Positions 17,537 to 26,995 of a stretch of DNA of 64,000 nucleotides are shown one piece after another. This DNA comes from Tellurirhabdus bombi (GTDB lineage: Bacteria > Bacteroidota > Bacteroidia > Cytophagales > Spirosomataceae). The notes under the pieces were generated by a model. It did not search any database. It was not told where the DNA came from and saw only the letters and a program-made list of their open reading frames with translations. A program made the translations under genes and the position numbers. The number at the start of each line of letters is the position of its first letter. Position 1 is the first letter of the stretch. The stretch covers positions 4,228,001 to 4,292,000 of the forward strand of contig NZ_CP090557.1 of the NCBI RefSeq assembly GCF_021484805.1, read 5' to 3'.

Positions 17537-19888
17537 TTAGCGTAAAAGCATCACCATGCCGCGCATCAACGGGCGGCGGGGATCGTAACGCAATGTGTAG
17601 ACATACGCACCGGGTGGGAGTTCTTTGCCTTTCATTCGTCCGTCAAATGGTTCTTTATACCCACTCGGTGCCCAGTAAACTACTTCACCCCAGCGGTTGT
17701 AAACGGTCACTTCTACCGTCGGAAATGCCTCGACCCCTTTCATCGACCAAATATCGTTCACACCGTCCCCGTTGGGAGAAAAAGCATCCGGCACCCAAAT
17801 GCGCTCGTAAACAGTGATATGGACGGACGATTCAGCTTTACAACCCGCCGCGTTTTCTACCCGCAACGTATACGTGGTGTCATCTTCAATGTTCTCCACC
17901 GAAACGCTCGGTGTGCCTGAATTCGCCAAATAAATCGTGGGCGTCCAGGTAAACAGCACCGGATTACCCGTTAATTCAGGATTCAGCGTTAACGAACTTC
18001 CCGCCGAGGTGATGATTTCTTCCGGGAACTGAATGGTTGGAATCGGCGCGACTACCGCCGTTTGGGTGGCTACCGCACCGGGGCAGTCGGGCGAGAAAAC
18101 AACGGTATAGGTAAGCACGTGCTCGCCCAGGCCCGCCCGTTGGGGGTCGAACTGATCGCCCGATACACCGGTGCCCGCAAAGACGCCTCCCGCCGGGGTT
18201 GCGGCAAGAGATAAAGCAGCATGATCGGTACCGCAGAATGCCGAAACGGGCGTAAATCGAAGGTCAACGCCGGGAACCGCCTCCACCACAAACGGCGCTG
18301 ACACCCCTTTGCAGCCGTTAGCCGCCGTGGCCGTAATAACGAAGCTGCCGGGCGTTTTGGTGGCGTGATTTGCGCCGGTTTCGCTGGCAATTGTTTGTCC
18401 GTCCTGCTGCCAGGCGTAGCTGGCTCCACCACTGCCCGTTAATGGAAGTGAAGAACCAGGACAAAGCTTATGGGTTGTTGCCTGAATGACCGCCTGCACG
18501 GCGGGAGCTCGCAATATGGGTACATTAGTCGTCTGAAAGGTACAGCCAAATTGAGTTTGGGTCAACAACGCGCTGTACTGACCAGGCTGGGCAACCGTCA
18601 GGGCATTTGTTACCTGACCAGCCATCGCCTGACCATTCAGGTACCATTGATAAGCCCTGCTATCACCGCTAGGCACAGTCATCGTTACGGAGCCATCGGC
18701 GGCGCACAGTTGGCCCTTTATGTCAAGATCGGTAGTTAAATCAACAACGGTAACTTTGACACTCTGCGAACTGCTGGCTTTTCCGCACTCCGTTTTAAAG
18801 GAAATAACAACGGAATAAGCCCCTGATTCCTGTACTCCCAGACTGGCACCGGTCGCGTCGGGCAAATTGATTCCATCCCGTTGCCACTGATAATTCCAGG
18901 CGGGATTGACCGTTGTTTGCAGAGTCAGGTTCTTTCCTTTACAGACCGTAAACTCTGTTGTTCCGGTGGGGTGGTTCTGCTCCCAGACGGTTGATGTCGG
19001 TGCTTTGACGGGCGGGCAATCCACGACCAGAAACTGAAATTCGCGGCGGACCTCTCCTATTTTCTGACCAGCCCGGTATTCTTCAACCTTTACGGCAAAG
19101 ACAAACAAGCCTAATTCGCTGGCTGTCACAGACAGTTGCCCGGTTTTCTCATCGACTGACAATGATGGGCTGCCCGGAATAGCGTTGGTAGCGCCAAAAC
19201 CCGAAAGCCATCTTACATCCGGATAAGGCCCCGGCGTCGGATTGCGCGGATCATCTTTGTCCAGCGGCGTTACGAGCGAGTAACGTAGTTCGTCGCCGTC
19301 GGGATCGGTAGCCCCAAAAGGAAACGTAAACGGATCGCCGACACAAATGTATTCGCCGTTGATGGAGCCAAATCGTGGTGATGAGTTGGCAAAAAACTGC
19401 CCACTTTTCTGTACGGGCGGAAATTCCAGGTAAAAAGTAAAGCCCGTTTGATCCGGATTTGAGATATTATTGATTCCCGCGTTTCGGTTCTGCGTCTGAA
19501 ACGACATGTAATAGCCCAGACCATCGGCATACTCACTCGGACTCAACTGAATCTCCGCTTCGAACGTGACTACCACAAATCTGATATTACGGGCAATAGC
19601 ACAGGCTTCATTAGAGAAAACCACCTGCTGACGATCACTTTCGCTGACCGTAAAAACCATCATTCGGAGGTTGTCGCGCTTTCGAAATATACCAACCGTT
19701 CCTCCACGCGTGGCGGCGGCCCGGCTATTATCTTCTAAATAATTGGTAACAATAATTTTGAATTTACCCGGCACGCCACTGACGGCCCGCATTTCGATTT
19801 GCCCACCTACCTGGTGTGTAGCCAGCGCAGGAAAAGACAAGCCTAACAGAAGAAGCCAGCAGATGGCTCGAAAAATAGGCAGGCGCAT
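17537..19888 (-). CDS. Secreted Ig-like repeat protein with T9SS type B sorting domain
   Basis: 783 aa. Signal peptide about 1-23 (FPALA/THQ). The N-terminal half has beta-sandwich segments including a cadherin-like FPFGATDPDGDELRYSLV. The centre contains Ig/PKD-like repeats with W-Q-x-DG signatures (NYQWQRDGINL, YQWYLNGQAM, YAWQQDGQTI). The C-terminus (about 697-783) is the gliding-motility/T9SS type B domain: VPDAFSPNGDGVNDIWSMKG, VTVYNRWGEVVYW and LPPGAYVYTLRY. It is predicted to cross the outer membrane by type IX secretion and be surface-bound or released. Ligand unknown. Confidence 0.9.
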   Translation of the reverse strand: MRLPIFRAICWLLLLGLSFPALATHQVGGQIEMRAVSGVPGKFKIIVTNYLEDNSRAAATRGGTVGIFRKRDNLRMMVFTVSESDRQQVVFSNEACAIARNIRFVVVTFEAEIQLSPSEYADGLGYYMSFQTQNRNAGINNISNPDQTGFTFYLEFPPVQKSGQFFANSSPRFGSINGEYICVGDPFTFPFGATDPDGDELRYSLVTPLDKDDPRNPTPGPYPDVRWLSGFGATNAIPGSPSLSVDEKTGQLSVTASELGLFVFAVKVEEYRAGQKIGEVRREFQFLVVDCPPVKAPTSTVWEQNHPTGTTEFTVCKGKNLTLQTTVNPAWNYQWQRDGINLPDATGASLGVQESGAYSVVISFKTECGKASSSQSVKVTVVDLTTDLDIKGQLCAADGSVTMTVPSGDSRAYQWYLNGQAMAGQVTNALTVAQPGQYSALLTQTQFGCTFQTTNVPILRAPAVQAVIQATTHKLCPGSSLPLTGSGGASYAWQQDGQTIASETGANHATKTPGSFVITATAANGCKGVSAPFVVEAVPGVDLRFTPVSAFCGTDHAALSLAATPAGGVFAGTGVSGDQFDPQRAGLGEHVLTYTVVFSPDCPGAVATQTAVVAPIPTIQFPEEIITSAGSSLTLNPELTGNPVLFTWTPTIYLANSGTPSVSVENIEDDTTYTLRVENAAGCKAESSVHITVYERIWVPDAFSPNGDGVNDIWSMKGVEAFPTVEVTVYNRWGEVVYWAPSGYKEPFDGRMKGKELPPGAYVYTLRYDPRRPLMRGMVMLLR

Positions 19889-19989
19889 GAATCAGAGAGT
19901 AGAAGTTGGCGATAGTAAGAATTTTATTTTCAATAAGACAAAAGCAGGAGTGAATATACCCTATTTTCCTGATTTATTACTTATTACGC

Positions 19990-20018
19990 AAAAAAGGCCG
20001 CTTGCGTTGCGGCCTTTT
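19990..20018 (-). terminator. Terminator of the PQQ-dehydrogenase fusion gene
   Basis: AAAAGGCCGC (19992-20001) and GCGGCCTTTT (20009-20018) pair over 10 bp with a 7-nt loop. Read on the minus strand the stem ends in six U. It lies 88 bp past the stop at 20106. Confidence 0.8.
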
Positions 20019-20105
20019 CTGATGAGTTTACAAAATACTACTGATTCAACGCAAAGCCTCTGCCCAGGCGGCTTTTGCCTTCCACGCACAGAAACTTTGT
20101 TTGAC

Positions 20106-22964
20106 TTATTTTTCGACGTCGCTGAACTTGATGTTCGACAAGGTCAAGAGCGGTGCAATTGCCTTGGCGTCGTTGTTTTTAAAGACAAAATATACATCGT
20201 GGAAGCCGGAAACTTCTTTCAGTTTCGCTTTGGGCTGTGGTGCGGGCGGACGCGGCGCGGCTGCCGTGGCGGTGGTGGAAGCGGGCTTTGTGGTGGCCGT
20301 TCCGCCCGCGTTCTGGATTTCCGTTGCCGTCGGTGCAGCGTTGGCCGGTTTCGGATCGGCAAGACCAACCTTCGTCTCTCCAATCAGCTCGCCCGTTGGC
20401 GAATCCAGCCGAACTTCGATAGTGCCACCCTGAAAACCATCCCGTTTTGACACGGAAGCCGCGAAATCCAGTTGTTTAATTCCCGTCAAATCCAGCTTTT
20501 TAAAGCCAATATAGCTTTTGTCATACGTTATCACGTCAATGCCTTTTCCGGCCCGCTGGCCTTTCTCTTCCACGCCTTTGGAAAGGGTGGCTTCGTAGGC
20601 ATTTACTACTGGACTACGCAGAATCAGCGTCGTCTCGGATGTTTGCGCCGGAATGGTTTTGTTACCCCGGTCGGTATAAGCTGCCCGAACCAACACCGAT
20701 CCTTTGCCGTTATCGCCCTTCGGAATCACCGGCGTAAAACTGCCTTCGGTTGGTAGGGTGCTGAATGTTTTGTCGTTGATATGCAGCATGTAATTCACAA
20801 TGGTGCTGGCATCCGCGACGGACATGGCCGGGTGAGCGGGCATGGACACTTCGCCCCAAACGCCGTTACCCCCATTCTGCACTTTTTTAACCAGTCGTTC
20901 GAGCGCTCCCGCGTCGCCTTTGTATTTGTCAGCAATCTGCGTATACATTGGTCCAACCGACTTGGTAGCTACCTGATGACAAACATTGCAATCGCTCTGT
21001 TTAATCAAAGCTTTGGCCACGGCAAACTGCGTAGAGGCATCCACACTGCGCTGGCTCTGAATGACTTCGGCATAATCAAATCCTTCTGAGGTATAATCAA
21101 TGCTCATGGCAACCCGCGCCGGAGCAATTTTTCCCGTAGCCAGACTTCCATCCTCTTTGTCGGCCACACTCACCGCATACTGAATCGGCTGATTGGCAAA
21201 AAAGAAGGTTTTGTTACCCGCCAGATTGACCGCAACCGCAGGCGGTTCGTTACCCGCAATGATCTTAACCGACTGGCTGTTGCTGGCTCCTTTGGCATCG
21301 GTCACCGTCAGCGTAGCGGTATAAATCCCCGCTTTATTGAACGAAACCATTGGATTTGCAGTGGCAAACGTCCGGGCAGCGGCACCCGGCATGGCCACTT
21401 TCCACTGGTATTTCAGGGCATCTCCGTCAAAATCCTTGGTTCCTTCCGATAGCAGCGTAATCTGGAACGGCACCGTCCCGCCTTTTTTGCTGGCCGAAGC
21501 CTGCACCAACGGCTTCCGGTTTCCGCCGTTGTACTCAAGCCGAACCAGCCGGGAATTATCACTTTTTCGGAACCAGTTCGTACCGTACTCCAGAATGTAC
21601 ATATCGCCGTCCGGACCAAATTTCATATCAATCGGCTCAACGGGGTGATAACTCGGCACCACCCGCTCCATCGACTGATAATCACCGTTTTCGTTCATCG
21701 TGATGGCCATAATCCAGCCCCGCGAGAAGTCCGTTACAATCCATTTGTTTTCGTAATATGCGGGCCACGGACGCTTGGGGTTTTTAAAATCCGAGCGGTG
21801 GTAGACCGGCCCACCCGTCGCGCTGCGCGCGCCCGATCCAATGAGCGGAAACTGCTCCGAAATGCCGTACGGGTAGTAAATAAAGGAAGGCGCTACCGGA
21901 GGTAATTCCGTTAAGCCCGTGTTGTTGGGCGAGCTGTTAATGGTCTTTTTCGGATCTTTTTTTCCGAGTGGTTTATTGGCTGCGTAGTCATAAACCGGAA
22001 AAGCCTGGTCGTTGCCGACAAACCACGGCCAGCCAAAATTACCCGGTTTCCGAGCCTGGTTTAGCTCGTCGTAGCCACGCGGACCAATGTCGGTGTCTTC
22101 GTTGGCATCCGGTCCGACTTCGCCCCAGTAGACGTAACCGGTTTTGCTGTCAATGGAAATCCGCCAAGGGTTGCGGTGCCCCATCGAGTAAATTTCAGGG
22201 CGCGTTTTAGCAGTCCCTTTTGGATACAGGTTTCCTTCGGGAACGGTATACGTTCCATCGGGTTCGGGGTGAATGCGCAGAATTTTCCCCCGCAAGTCCA
22301 TTGTATTGCCCGCGTGCCCCTGGTCGTCCCAGCTGCTTCGGCCGGGCCGCTCGTCGGTTTGCGCCGCCTTGTCATTTCCGGTGTTATTCCCAACCGTCAG
22401 GAATAAATTTCCGTCTTTATCCCAGGTCATTCCACCGCCGGTATGGCAGCAAACTTCGCGCTGGGTAACCACTTCCAGCATTACTTTTTCCGAACCGGCC
22501 ACTAATTTATCATCGCGCAATTCCCAGCGGGCCAGAAGGTGCTTCTTTTCGGTGGGGTGTGCATAATACAGATAAATCCAGTGATTTTTGTCAAAGTTAG
22601 GATCGAGTGAAAGCCCCATCAACCCCTCTTCAGCTTCCCGCGAAACGCCTTCGGCACTGACGTATTTGGTATTGACCGGAATGGTCGCAATCAGATCGAC
22701 GGTTTTAGTAACAGGATCATATTTCTTAAAAGCGCCTTTGCGCTCAACAATGTAGGCAGTCCCGTCTTTCAAAACTTCAAAGGCCATGGGTTCGTCCAGG
22801 TCATCAGCAACGACCACGGGCGTAAACCGACTTTCGTCCGGCTTTTGGGATAGCGGATCGTCCTGCACAACAAACGCCATCAGGCTGGCCATCAGACCCA
22901 ATCGGGCCAGGAAAGTCGTCGGACGAGCTATAACTCGCTTAACAACCGTAAAATTAGGAATCAT
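20106..22964 (-). CDS. PQQ-dependent sugar-dehydrogenase-like / PKD / cytochrome c fusion protein
   Basis: 952 aa. After an N-terminal hydrophobic export signal comes a six-bladed glucose/sorbosone-dehydrogenase-type propeller (about 45-480; CCHTGGGMTWDKDGNLFLTV, SMGHRNPWRISID, GEVGPDANEDTDIGPRG). Then a PKD domain (about 490-570), a class I cytochrome c (CNVCH at 659-663, distal Met708 in VSMPAHP), and a C-terminal carbohydrate-binding-like beta domain (about 770-952) interrupted by an Ala/Pro/Thr-rich insert near 860-915. Electrons from sugar oxidation could pass to the fused haem. The same architecture occurs near glycan-use genes in Bacteroidota; PQQ binding here is inferred, not proven. 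Confidence 0.88.
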   Translation of the reverse strand: MIPNFTVVKRVIARPTTFLARLGLMASLMAFVVQDDPLSQKPDESRFTPVVVADDLDEPMAFEVLKDGTAYIVERKGAFKKYDPVTKTVDLIATIPVNTKYVSAEGVSREAEEGLMGLSLDPNFDKNHWIYLYYAHPTEKKHLLARWELRDDKLVAGSEKVMLEVVTQREVCCHTGGGMTWDKDGNLFLTVGNNTGNDKAAQTDERPGRSSWDDQGHAGNTMDLRGKILRIHPEPDGTYTVPEGNLYPKGTAKTRPEIYSMGHRNPWRISIDSKTGYVYWGEVGPDANEDTDIGPRGYDELNQARKPGNFGWPWFVGNDQAFPVYDYAANKPLGKKDPKKTINSSPNNTGLTELPPVAPSFIYYPYGISEQFPLIGSGARSATGGPVYHRSDFKNPKRPWPAYYENKWIVTDFSRGWIMAITMNENGDYQSMERVVPSYHPVEPIDMKFGPDGDMYILEYGTNWFRKSDNSRLVRLEYNGGNRKPLVQASASKKGGTVPFQITLLSEGTKDFDGDALKYQWKVAMPGAAARTFATANPMVSFNKAGIYTATLTVTDAKGASNSQSVKIIAGNEPPAVAVNLAGNKTFFFANQPIQYAVSVADKEDGSLATGKIAPARVAMSIDYTSEGFDYAEVIQSQRSVDASTQFAVAKALIKQSDCNVCHQVATKSVGPMYTQIADKYKGDAGALERLVKKVQNGGNGVWGEVSMPAHPAMSVADASTIVNYMLHINDKTFSTLPTEGSFTPVIPKGDNGKGSVLVRAAYTDRGNKTIPAQTSETTLILRSPVVNAYEATLSKGVEEKGQRAGKGIDVITYDKSYIGFKKLDLTGIKQLDFAASVSKRDGFQGGTIEVRLDSPTGELIGETKVGLADPKPANAAPTATEIQNAGGTATTKPASTTATAAAPRPPAPQPKAKLKEVSGFHDVYFVFKNNDAKAIAPLLTLSNIKFSDVEK

Positions 22965-23017
22965 AGTAAGGGTTATTTATTCTTTAACGGGGTAAGTATA
23001 GCCTATAAAGTTGCGGA

Positions 23018-23539
23018 TCATGCGGATTTACTTCCCTGAAGTACCCGTACTGTCACCAATAGTTGACCCAAATGACGCATGGTGTGCTCGGCAGCGTGCG
23101 TCAGCAATCCTAGCACCGTCGATGGAATTTGCGCTCGCCCAACGCCCCGGACCTCGGTGAGTGTTCGTTCATCAGTCTGGCGAAGCTGGTCTAATGCGTG
23201 GTCTACCTGCTGGTTAAATTTAGCCACCAGATCGGCCACGCGAATCGCCGGCTCCAACGCTCCTTCGGTAGACAGCCAGTGCAGTTGCTCCGCCGTGAGC
23301 GATTCGCCGCGCGCGTAGGTCAGCAAACGGTCCAATACGCCCGTCAGGTGCTGCAAATGAAAACCAACCGAAGCAACGCCCACCGGACGCTCCCAGAGAT
23401 ACGATTCTGGAAAATCCATCATTAGCGCATTCACCTCTTCGCGGGCTTGCAACAAGGCGTGCGCAACCGGTTGCAGCAGGGAGGGCAGGTCGGGAAGTGG
23501 CCCCCGGAGCCATACTTCACGCGTTTCAGTTTGTGCCAT
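23018..23539 (-). CDS. DinB-superfamily protein
   Basis: 173 aa, a second DinB/YfiT-like four-helix protein. Metal-site histidines are visible in VGFHLQHLTGVLDRLL and LLTHAAEHTMRHLGQLLVT. It is unlike the DinB protein at 17041-17529 in most positions. It lies alone, divergent from nothing recognisable, with a repeat-rich gap upstream. Confidence 0.78.
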   Translation of the reverse strand: MAQTETREVWLRGPLPDLPSLLQPVAHALLQAREEVNALMMDFPESYLWERPVGVASVGFHLQHLTGVLDRLLTYARGESLTAEQLHWLSTEGALEPAIRVADLVAKFNQQVDHALDQLRQTDERTLTEVRGVGRAQIPSTVLGLLTHAAEHTMRHLGQLLVTVRVLQGSKSA

Positions 23540-23552
23540 TACTACGTAAGTT

Positions 23553-23770
23553 AATGAGTGAAAGAATGAATGAGCGAAAGAGTGAAATAGGCAATAAGCA
23601 AATAACTAGTCGAATTTCAACGTCTTGATTCTAAAAGTAACCTAAATGCATTTTGCCGAATTATGGAAATAACTGCGCCGATTTTCCTCAAATCATTTAC
23701 TAGGTAATTTTCTAAAAGTAACTATTTGCCTGTCGAATCACTCTTTCACCCATTCGCTCTTTCACTCATT
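23553..23770. repeat. Imperfect long inverted repeat with GTGAAAG units
   Basis: Left arm from 23553 (AATGAGTGAAAGAATGAATG, then AGCGAAAGAGTGAA) is mirrored on the other strand by the right arm ending near 23770 (TTCACTCATT, CGCTCTTTCACC). Arms of roughly 50 bp carry several tandem-like GTGAAAG/GCGAAAG heptads and a shared GCAAATA. Between them TTCTAAAAGTAAC occurs twice as a direct repeat. The right arm overlaps the last codons of the sialate esterase gene. No open frame fits the gap. Confidence 0.65.
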
Positions 23771-25160
23771 GTTTTAGTCCCAGATCCCAATCGTCTGTGC
23801 GGAACGGAATTACGGGCAGGCCTTCTTTGCTGAACAGATTCGGCTCCGGCGCATCCCGAAAAGAAAACCGAACGGCCACCGGCTTCTGCACATCTTTGGC
23901 CCAAACTTCCACCGTATTGCCTTTGATTTTGGCCTGCGCTTTCGAGAAAACCCGATCCCCGCCCGCAATCTCAAACTCCGTCAGCACCTCGCTTTTTGCC
24001 TGAAGTCCATTGGGTGCATTGTCGAAAGTTAGCCGAATCTTGTTACCCTCCACCTGCATGGATTGGTATTGGGGACTTTTGTAAAGGCCGACGTTCTGGC
24101 CGTAGGTCTCTGCTAAAGCCCAGCCCGCCAATCGGTTACCGACTTCTTTTTTGTAGACGGGGTGAATGTCTTTCAGGTTGTCAACCAGATCGGTGGTTAC
24201 GACCATGCCTGATTTGGGAATGTCCATTGCTTTGGTCTGCGCCTCCCGAACGGCTGCCGTCTGGAATTTTCCATTGTAGGTATAAGGCGCAATCTGCACG
24301 AAATAGAACGGGAAATCCTTCTGCCAGAGCCCCCGCCAGCTATCGACCATCAGGTGGGTTAGTTTGTGGTAGGCCGGTGCGTCGTGCCGGTTCGATTCAC
24401 CCTGATACCAGATTACGCCTGCAATGGCAAATGAAGTGATTGGCGCTACCATGCCATTATAAAGCACACCGGGTTTGTTGGGACACCAGGGCACTTTCGG
24501 CATCGTTTGGGCGGAATGACGGGTTTCCGGGTACAGCATGGCGATGGCTTCGGGCAGCCAGGTATCCATGTAAGACCCACCCCACGACATATCAATCAGC
24601 CCAATGGGAACGTTCAGCGTATTTTGCAGCTTTTTGCCGAAAAAATAGCCCACGGCGCTAAAATTCTTCAGACTTATCGAATCGCAGGTGGCCCATTGCC
24701 CGCGAATGTTGTCCTGGGGTGCGTTGGCCGCTGTTTTGGTAATTTTAAAGAATCGGATTTTCGGATTGTAAGCGGTGGGCAGCTCCGCCTGGGCATCTTT
24801 CACCCCACCCCCGGCGGTCATCTCCATATTGGATTGGCCGGAACAAACCCAGACTTCGCCAATCAGGATATTTTTCAGCACTATTTTATTGTCGGCGGCA
24901 ATCGTAATGTCGTAAGGGCCACCTGCTTTGGGCGTTTGCAGCACCACTTTCCAGGTTGCCTGATCGGAACAGGTTACGCTGATGGGCTGGCCGCCCCAGC
25001 TGGCGGTTACCGTGATGCGCTCCGTTGGGTTGGCCCAGCCCCAGATAGTCACCTGACTTTGCTGTTGTAGCACCATATCTGAACCCAGGATAGCGGGAAG
25101 GGAAACATTGGCCCACGCTTCAGGCGCTAAAAGCAGCAGAAAAAACAAAATCCGTTTCAT
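23766..25160 (-). CDS. Sialate O-acetylesterase (SGNH/SASA family)
   Basis: 464 aa from the ATG at 25160, chosen because it begins a clean signal peptide (MKRILFFLLLLAPEAWA); the frame is open 15 codons further upstream but without signal logic. SGNH motifs: the nucleophile block EVWVCSGQSNMEM, an IWYQGESN block and the late IHPVYKKEVGNRLA with the catalytic His. The N-terminal beta domain before the nucleophile is usual for the family. It removes acetyl groups from sialic acids or, in many environmental Bacteroidota, from plant xylans, in periplasm or outside. Confidence 0.88.
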   Translation of the reverse strand: MKRILFFLLLLAPEAWANVSLPAILGSDMVLQQQSQVTIWGWANPTERITVTASWGGQPISVTCSDQATWKVVLQTPKAGGPYDITIAADNKIVLKNILIGEVWVCSGQSNMEMTAGGGVKDAQAELPTAYNPKIRFFKITKTAANAPQDNIRGQWATCDSISLKNFSAVGYFFGKKLQNTLNVPIGLIDMSWGGSYMDTWLPEAIAMLYPETRHSAQTMPKVPWCPNKPGVLYNGMVAPITSFAIAGVIWYQGESNRHDAPAYHKLTHLMVDSWRGLWQKDFPFYFVQIAPYTYNGKFQTAAVREAQTKAMDIPKSGMVVTTDLVDNLKDIHPVYKKEVGNRLAGWALAETYGQNVGLYKSPQYQSMQVEGNKIRLTFDNAPNGLQAKSEVLTEFEIAGGDRVFSKAQAKIKGNTVEVWAKDVQKPVAVRFSFRDAPEPNLFSKEGLPVIPFRTDDWDLGLKQ

Positions 25161-25292
25161 ATTCTGTCCTATTTTCTTTGTACCAAACTGGTAAAAATTA
25201 CTCAAAAATCTATCCTACAAAAGTATAACATTAAACATGTTTATCGCCTTGGCGCTTATATATGATAGGACTGACCACAAAATAGACAACTG

Positions 25293-26900
25293 ATGAAAGA
25301 AGAGCAAAAACAGCTTTGGTGGCAAAAAGGGGTCATTTATCAGATCTATCCCCGCTCATTTCAGGATAGTAACAACGACGGAATCGGCGACTTGAAAGGG
25401 ATCATCCAGCGTCTCGACCACCTGCAATGGCTCGGCGTTGACGCGGTCTGGGTATCGCCAGTTTATCCGTCTCCAATGGCTGATTATGGCTACGACATTT
25501 CTGATTATCAAGATATTCACCCTTTGTTTGGCTCACTGGCGGATTTTGATCAGCTACTCGATGAAGTGCATAAGCGGGGCATGAAACTGATTCTGGATTT
25601 AGTGCCTAACCACACTTCCGATCAGCATCCGTGGTTTCTGGAATCCCGTTCTTCCAGAGATAACCCCAAACGCGATTGGTACATCTGGCAAGACGCTCGC
25701 CCCGACGGTTCCGCGCCCAACAACTGGCTGGCTATGTTCGGCGGCACTGCCTGGGAATGGGACGAAACAACCCAGCAATTTTATTACCACGCTTTCCTGA
25801 AAGAACAACCCGACCTGAACTGGCGTAATCCGGAAGTGCAGGCGGCCATGCTCGACGTCATGCGCTTCTGGCTCGATAAAGGCGTCGATGGGTTTCGGGT
25901 GGATGTGATGTGGCATATGGTTAAGGATGAGCAATTACGCGACAACCCGCCAAACCTGGATTACCAGCTGTTTATGGCTACTTATGAGCAACTTTTGCCG
26001 GTTTACTCGACCGACCAGCCGGAAGTTCACAATATTGTCCGCCAGATGCGGCAATTGCTGGATCAGTACGATGAGCGGATGATGATCGGGGAAATTTACC
26101 TGCCCATCCAAAAGCTGATTACTTATTACGGGGTTCCCGACCGCCGAGGGGCTCACCTGCCGTTCAATTTTCAGTTGCTTTCGCTGCCCTGGGAAGCCCA
26201 GAAAATTGCGTCGGCCATTGACCAGTACGAAGGCGCTTTGCCGGAATATGGCTGGCCAAACTGGGTACTGGGAAACCACGACCAACCGCGCATTACCAGC
26301 CGCGTTGGTATTCAGCAGGCCCGCGTAGCCGCGATGCTGTTGCTGACGCTGCGGGGAACGCCCACCATTTATTACGGCGATGAAATCGGCATGCGCGACG
26401 TTCCCATTCCGTTTGAAGAAGTTCAGGATCCGCAGGGATTAAACATGCCCGATAAAAACCTGAGCCGTGACCCAGCCCGTACGCCCATGCAATGGGACAA
26501 TAGCCCCAATGCCGGATTTACCACTGCCAAGCCCTGGCTTCGACTAGCCCGGAACTACCGACGTGAAAACGTGGAGGTGCAGAAAGAAGACTCTTTTTCT
26601 ATACTTTCTCTTTACAAACGACTGATTGAGCTACGCCAGCGGGAGCCTTCGCTCATGCAAGGAAATTACAAGCCGGTTTACGCCGACAAGCAGATGATCG
26701 CTTTTATCAGACAGGCCGAAGGGCACTCGAGCTTTCTGATTGTGCTCAATCTAAGCCATCGACCGGGCTACTTTAAGGTGAAAAATATGGACCTGAAAGG
26801 CAAGATTGAAATCGCTACATTTCCTGAACTGGAAGGGACCGACATTGGTGACTCAATTGATTTGGGTGGCGATGAAGGCATCCTTGTCCGGCTCAGTTAA
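25293..26900 (+). CDS. GH13 alpha-glucosidase / oligo-1,6-glucosidase type
   Basis: 535 aa, no signal peptide, so cytoplasmic. A full GH13 (beta/alpha)8 barrel: VIYQIYPRSFQDSNNDGIGD, LDLVPNHTSDQH, nucleophile Asp204 in GFRVDVMWHM, acid/base Glu267 in MIGEIYL and Asp330 in LGNHDQPR. Length and the NNDGIGDLKGI segment point to alpha-glucosidase/oligo-1,6-glucosidase rather than a large alpha-amylase. It would release glucose from short alpha-glucans. It probably shares a transcript with the TreZ-like gene 95 bp downstream. Confidence 0.9.
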   Translation: MKEEQKQLWWQKGVIYQIYPRSFQDSNNDGIGDLKGIIQRLDHLQWLGVDAVWVSPVYPSPMADYGYDISDYQDIHPLFGSLADFDQLLDEVHKRGMKLILDLVPNHTSDQHPWFLESRSSRDNPKRDWYIWQDARPDGSAPNNWLAMFGGTAWEWDETTQQFYYHAFLKEQPDLNWRNPEVQAAMLDVMRFWLDKGVDGFRVDVMWHMVKDEQLRDNPPNLDYQLFMATYEQLLPVYSTDQPEVHNIVRQMRQLLDQYDERMMIGEIYLPIQKLITYYGVPDRRGAHLPFNFQLLSLPWEAQKIASAIDQYEGALPEYGWPNWVLGNHDQPRITSRVGIQQARVAAMLLLTLRGTPTIYYGDEIGMRDVPIPFEEVQDPQGLNMPDKNLSRDPARTPMQWDNSPNAGFTTAKPWLRLARNYRRENVEVQKEDSFSILSLYKRLIELRQREPSLMQGNYKPVYADKQMIAFIRQAEGHSSFLIVLNLSHRPGYFKVKNMDLKGKIEIATFPELEGTDIGDSIDLGGDEGILVRLS

Positions 26901-26995
26901 GGGCCGTTTTGCCGGTCTTTTTGGCTTATACTTCTAAATACCTCATTGATACAGTTTTCATTATTTCTGCAATAAACAGCAGCTTACTTACTCGA

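Noticed and set aside
19743-20450. 235-codon plus-strand frame
   Set aside because: Spans the ends of two well-supported minus genes and a terminator; no domain.
17041-23539. Two DinB-like genes as a recent duplication
   Set aside because: They share fold signatures only; most residues differ, so they are independent family members.
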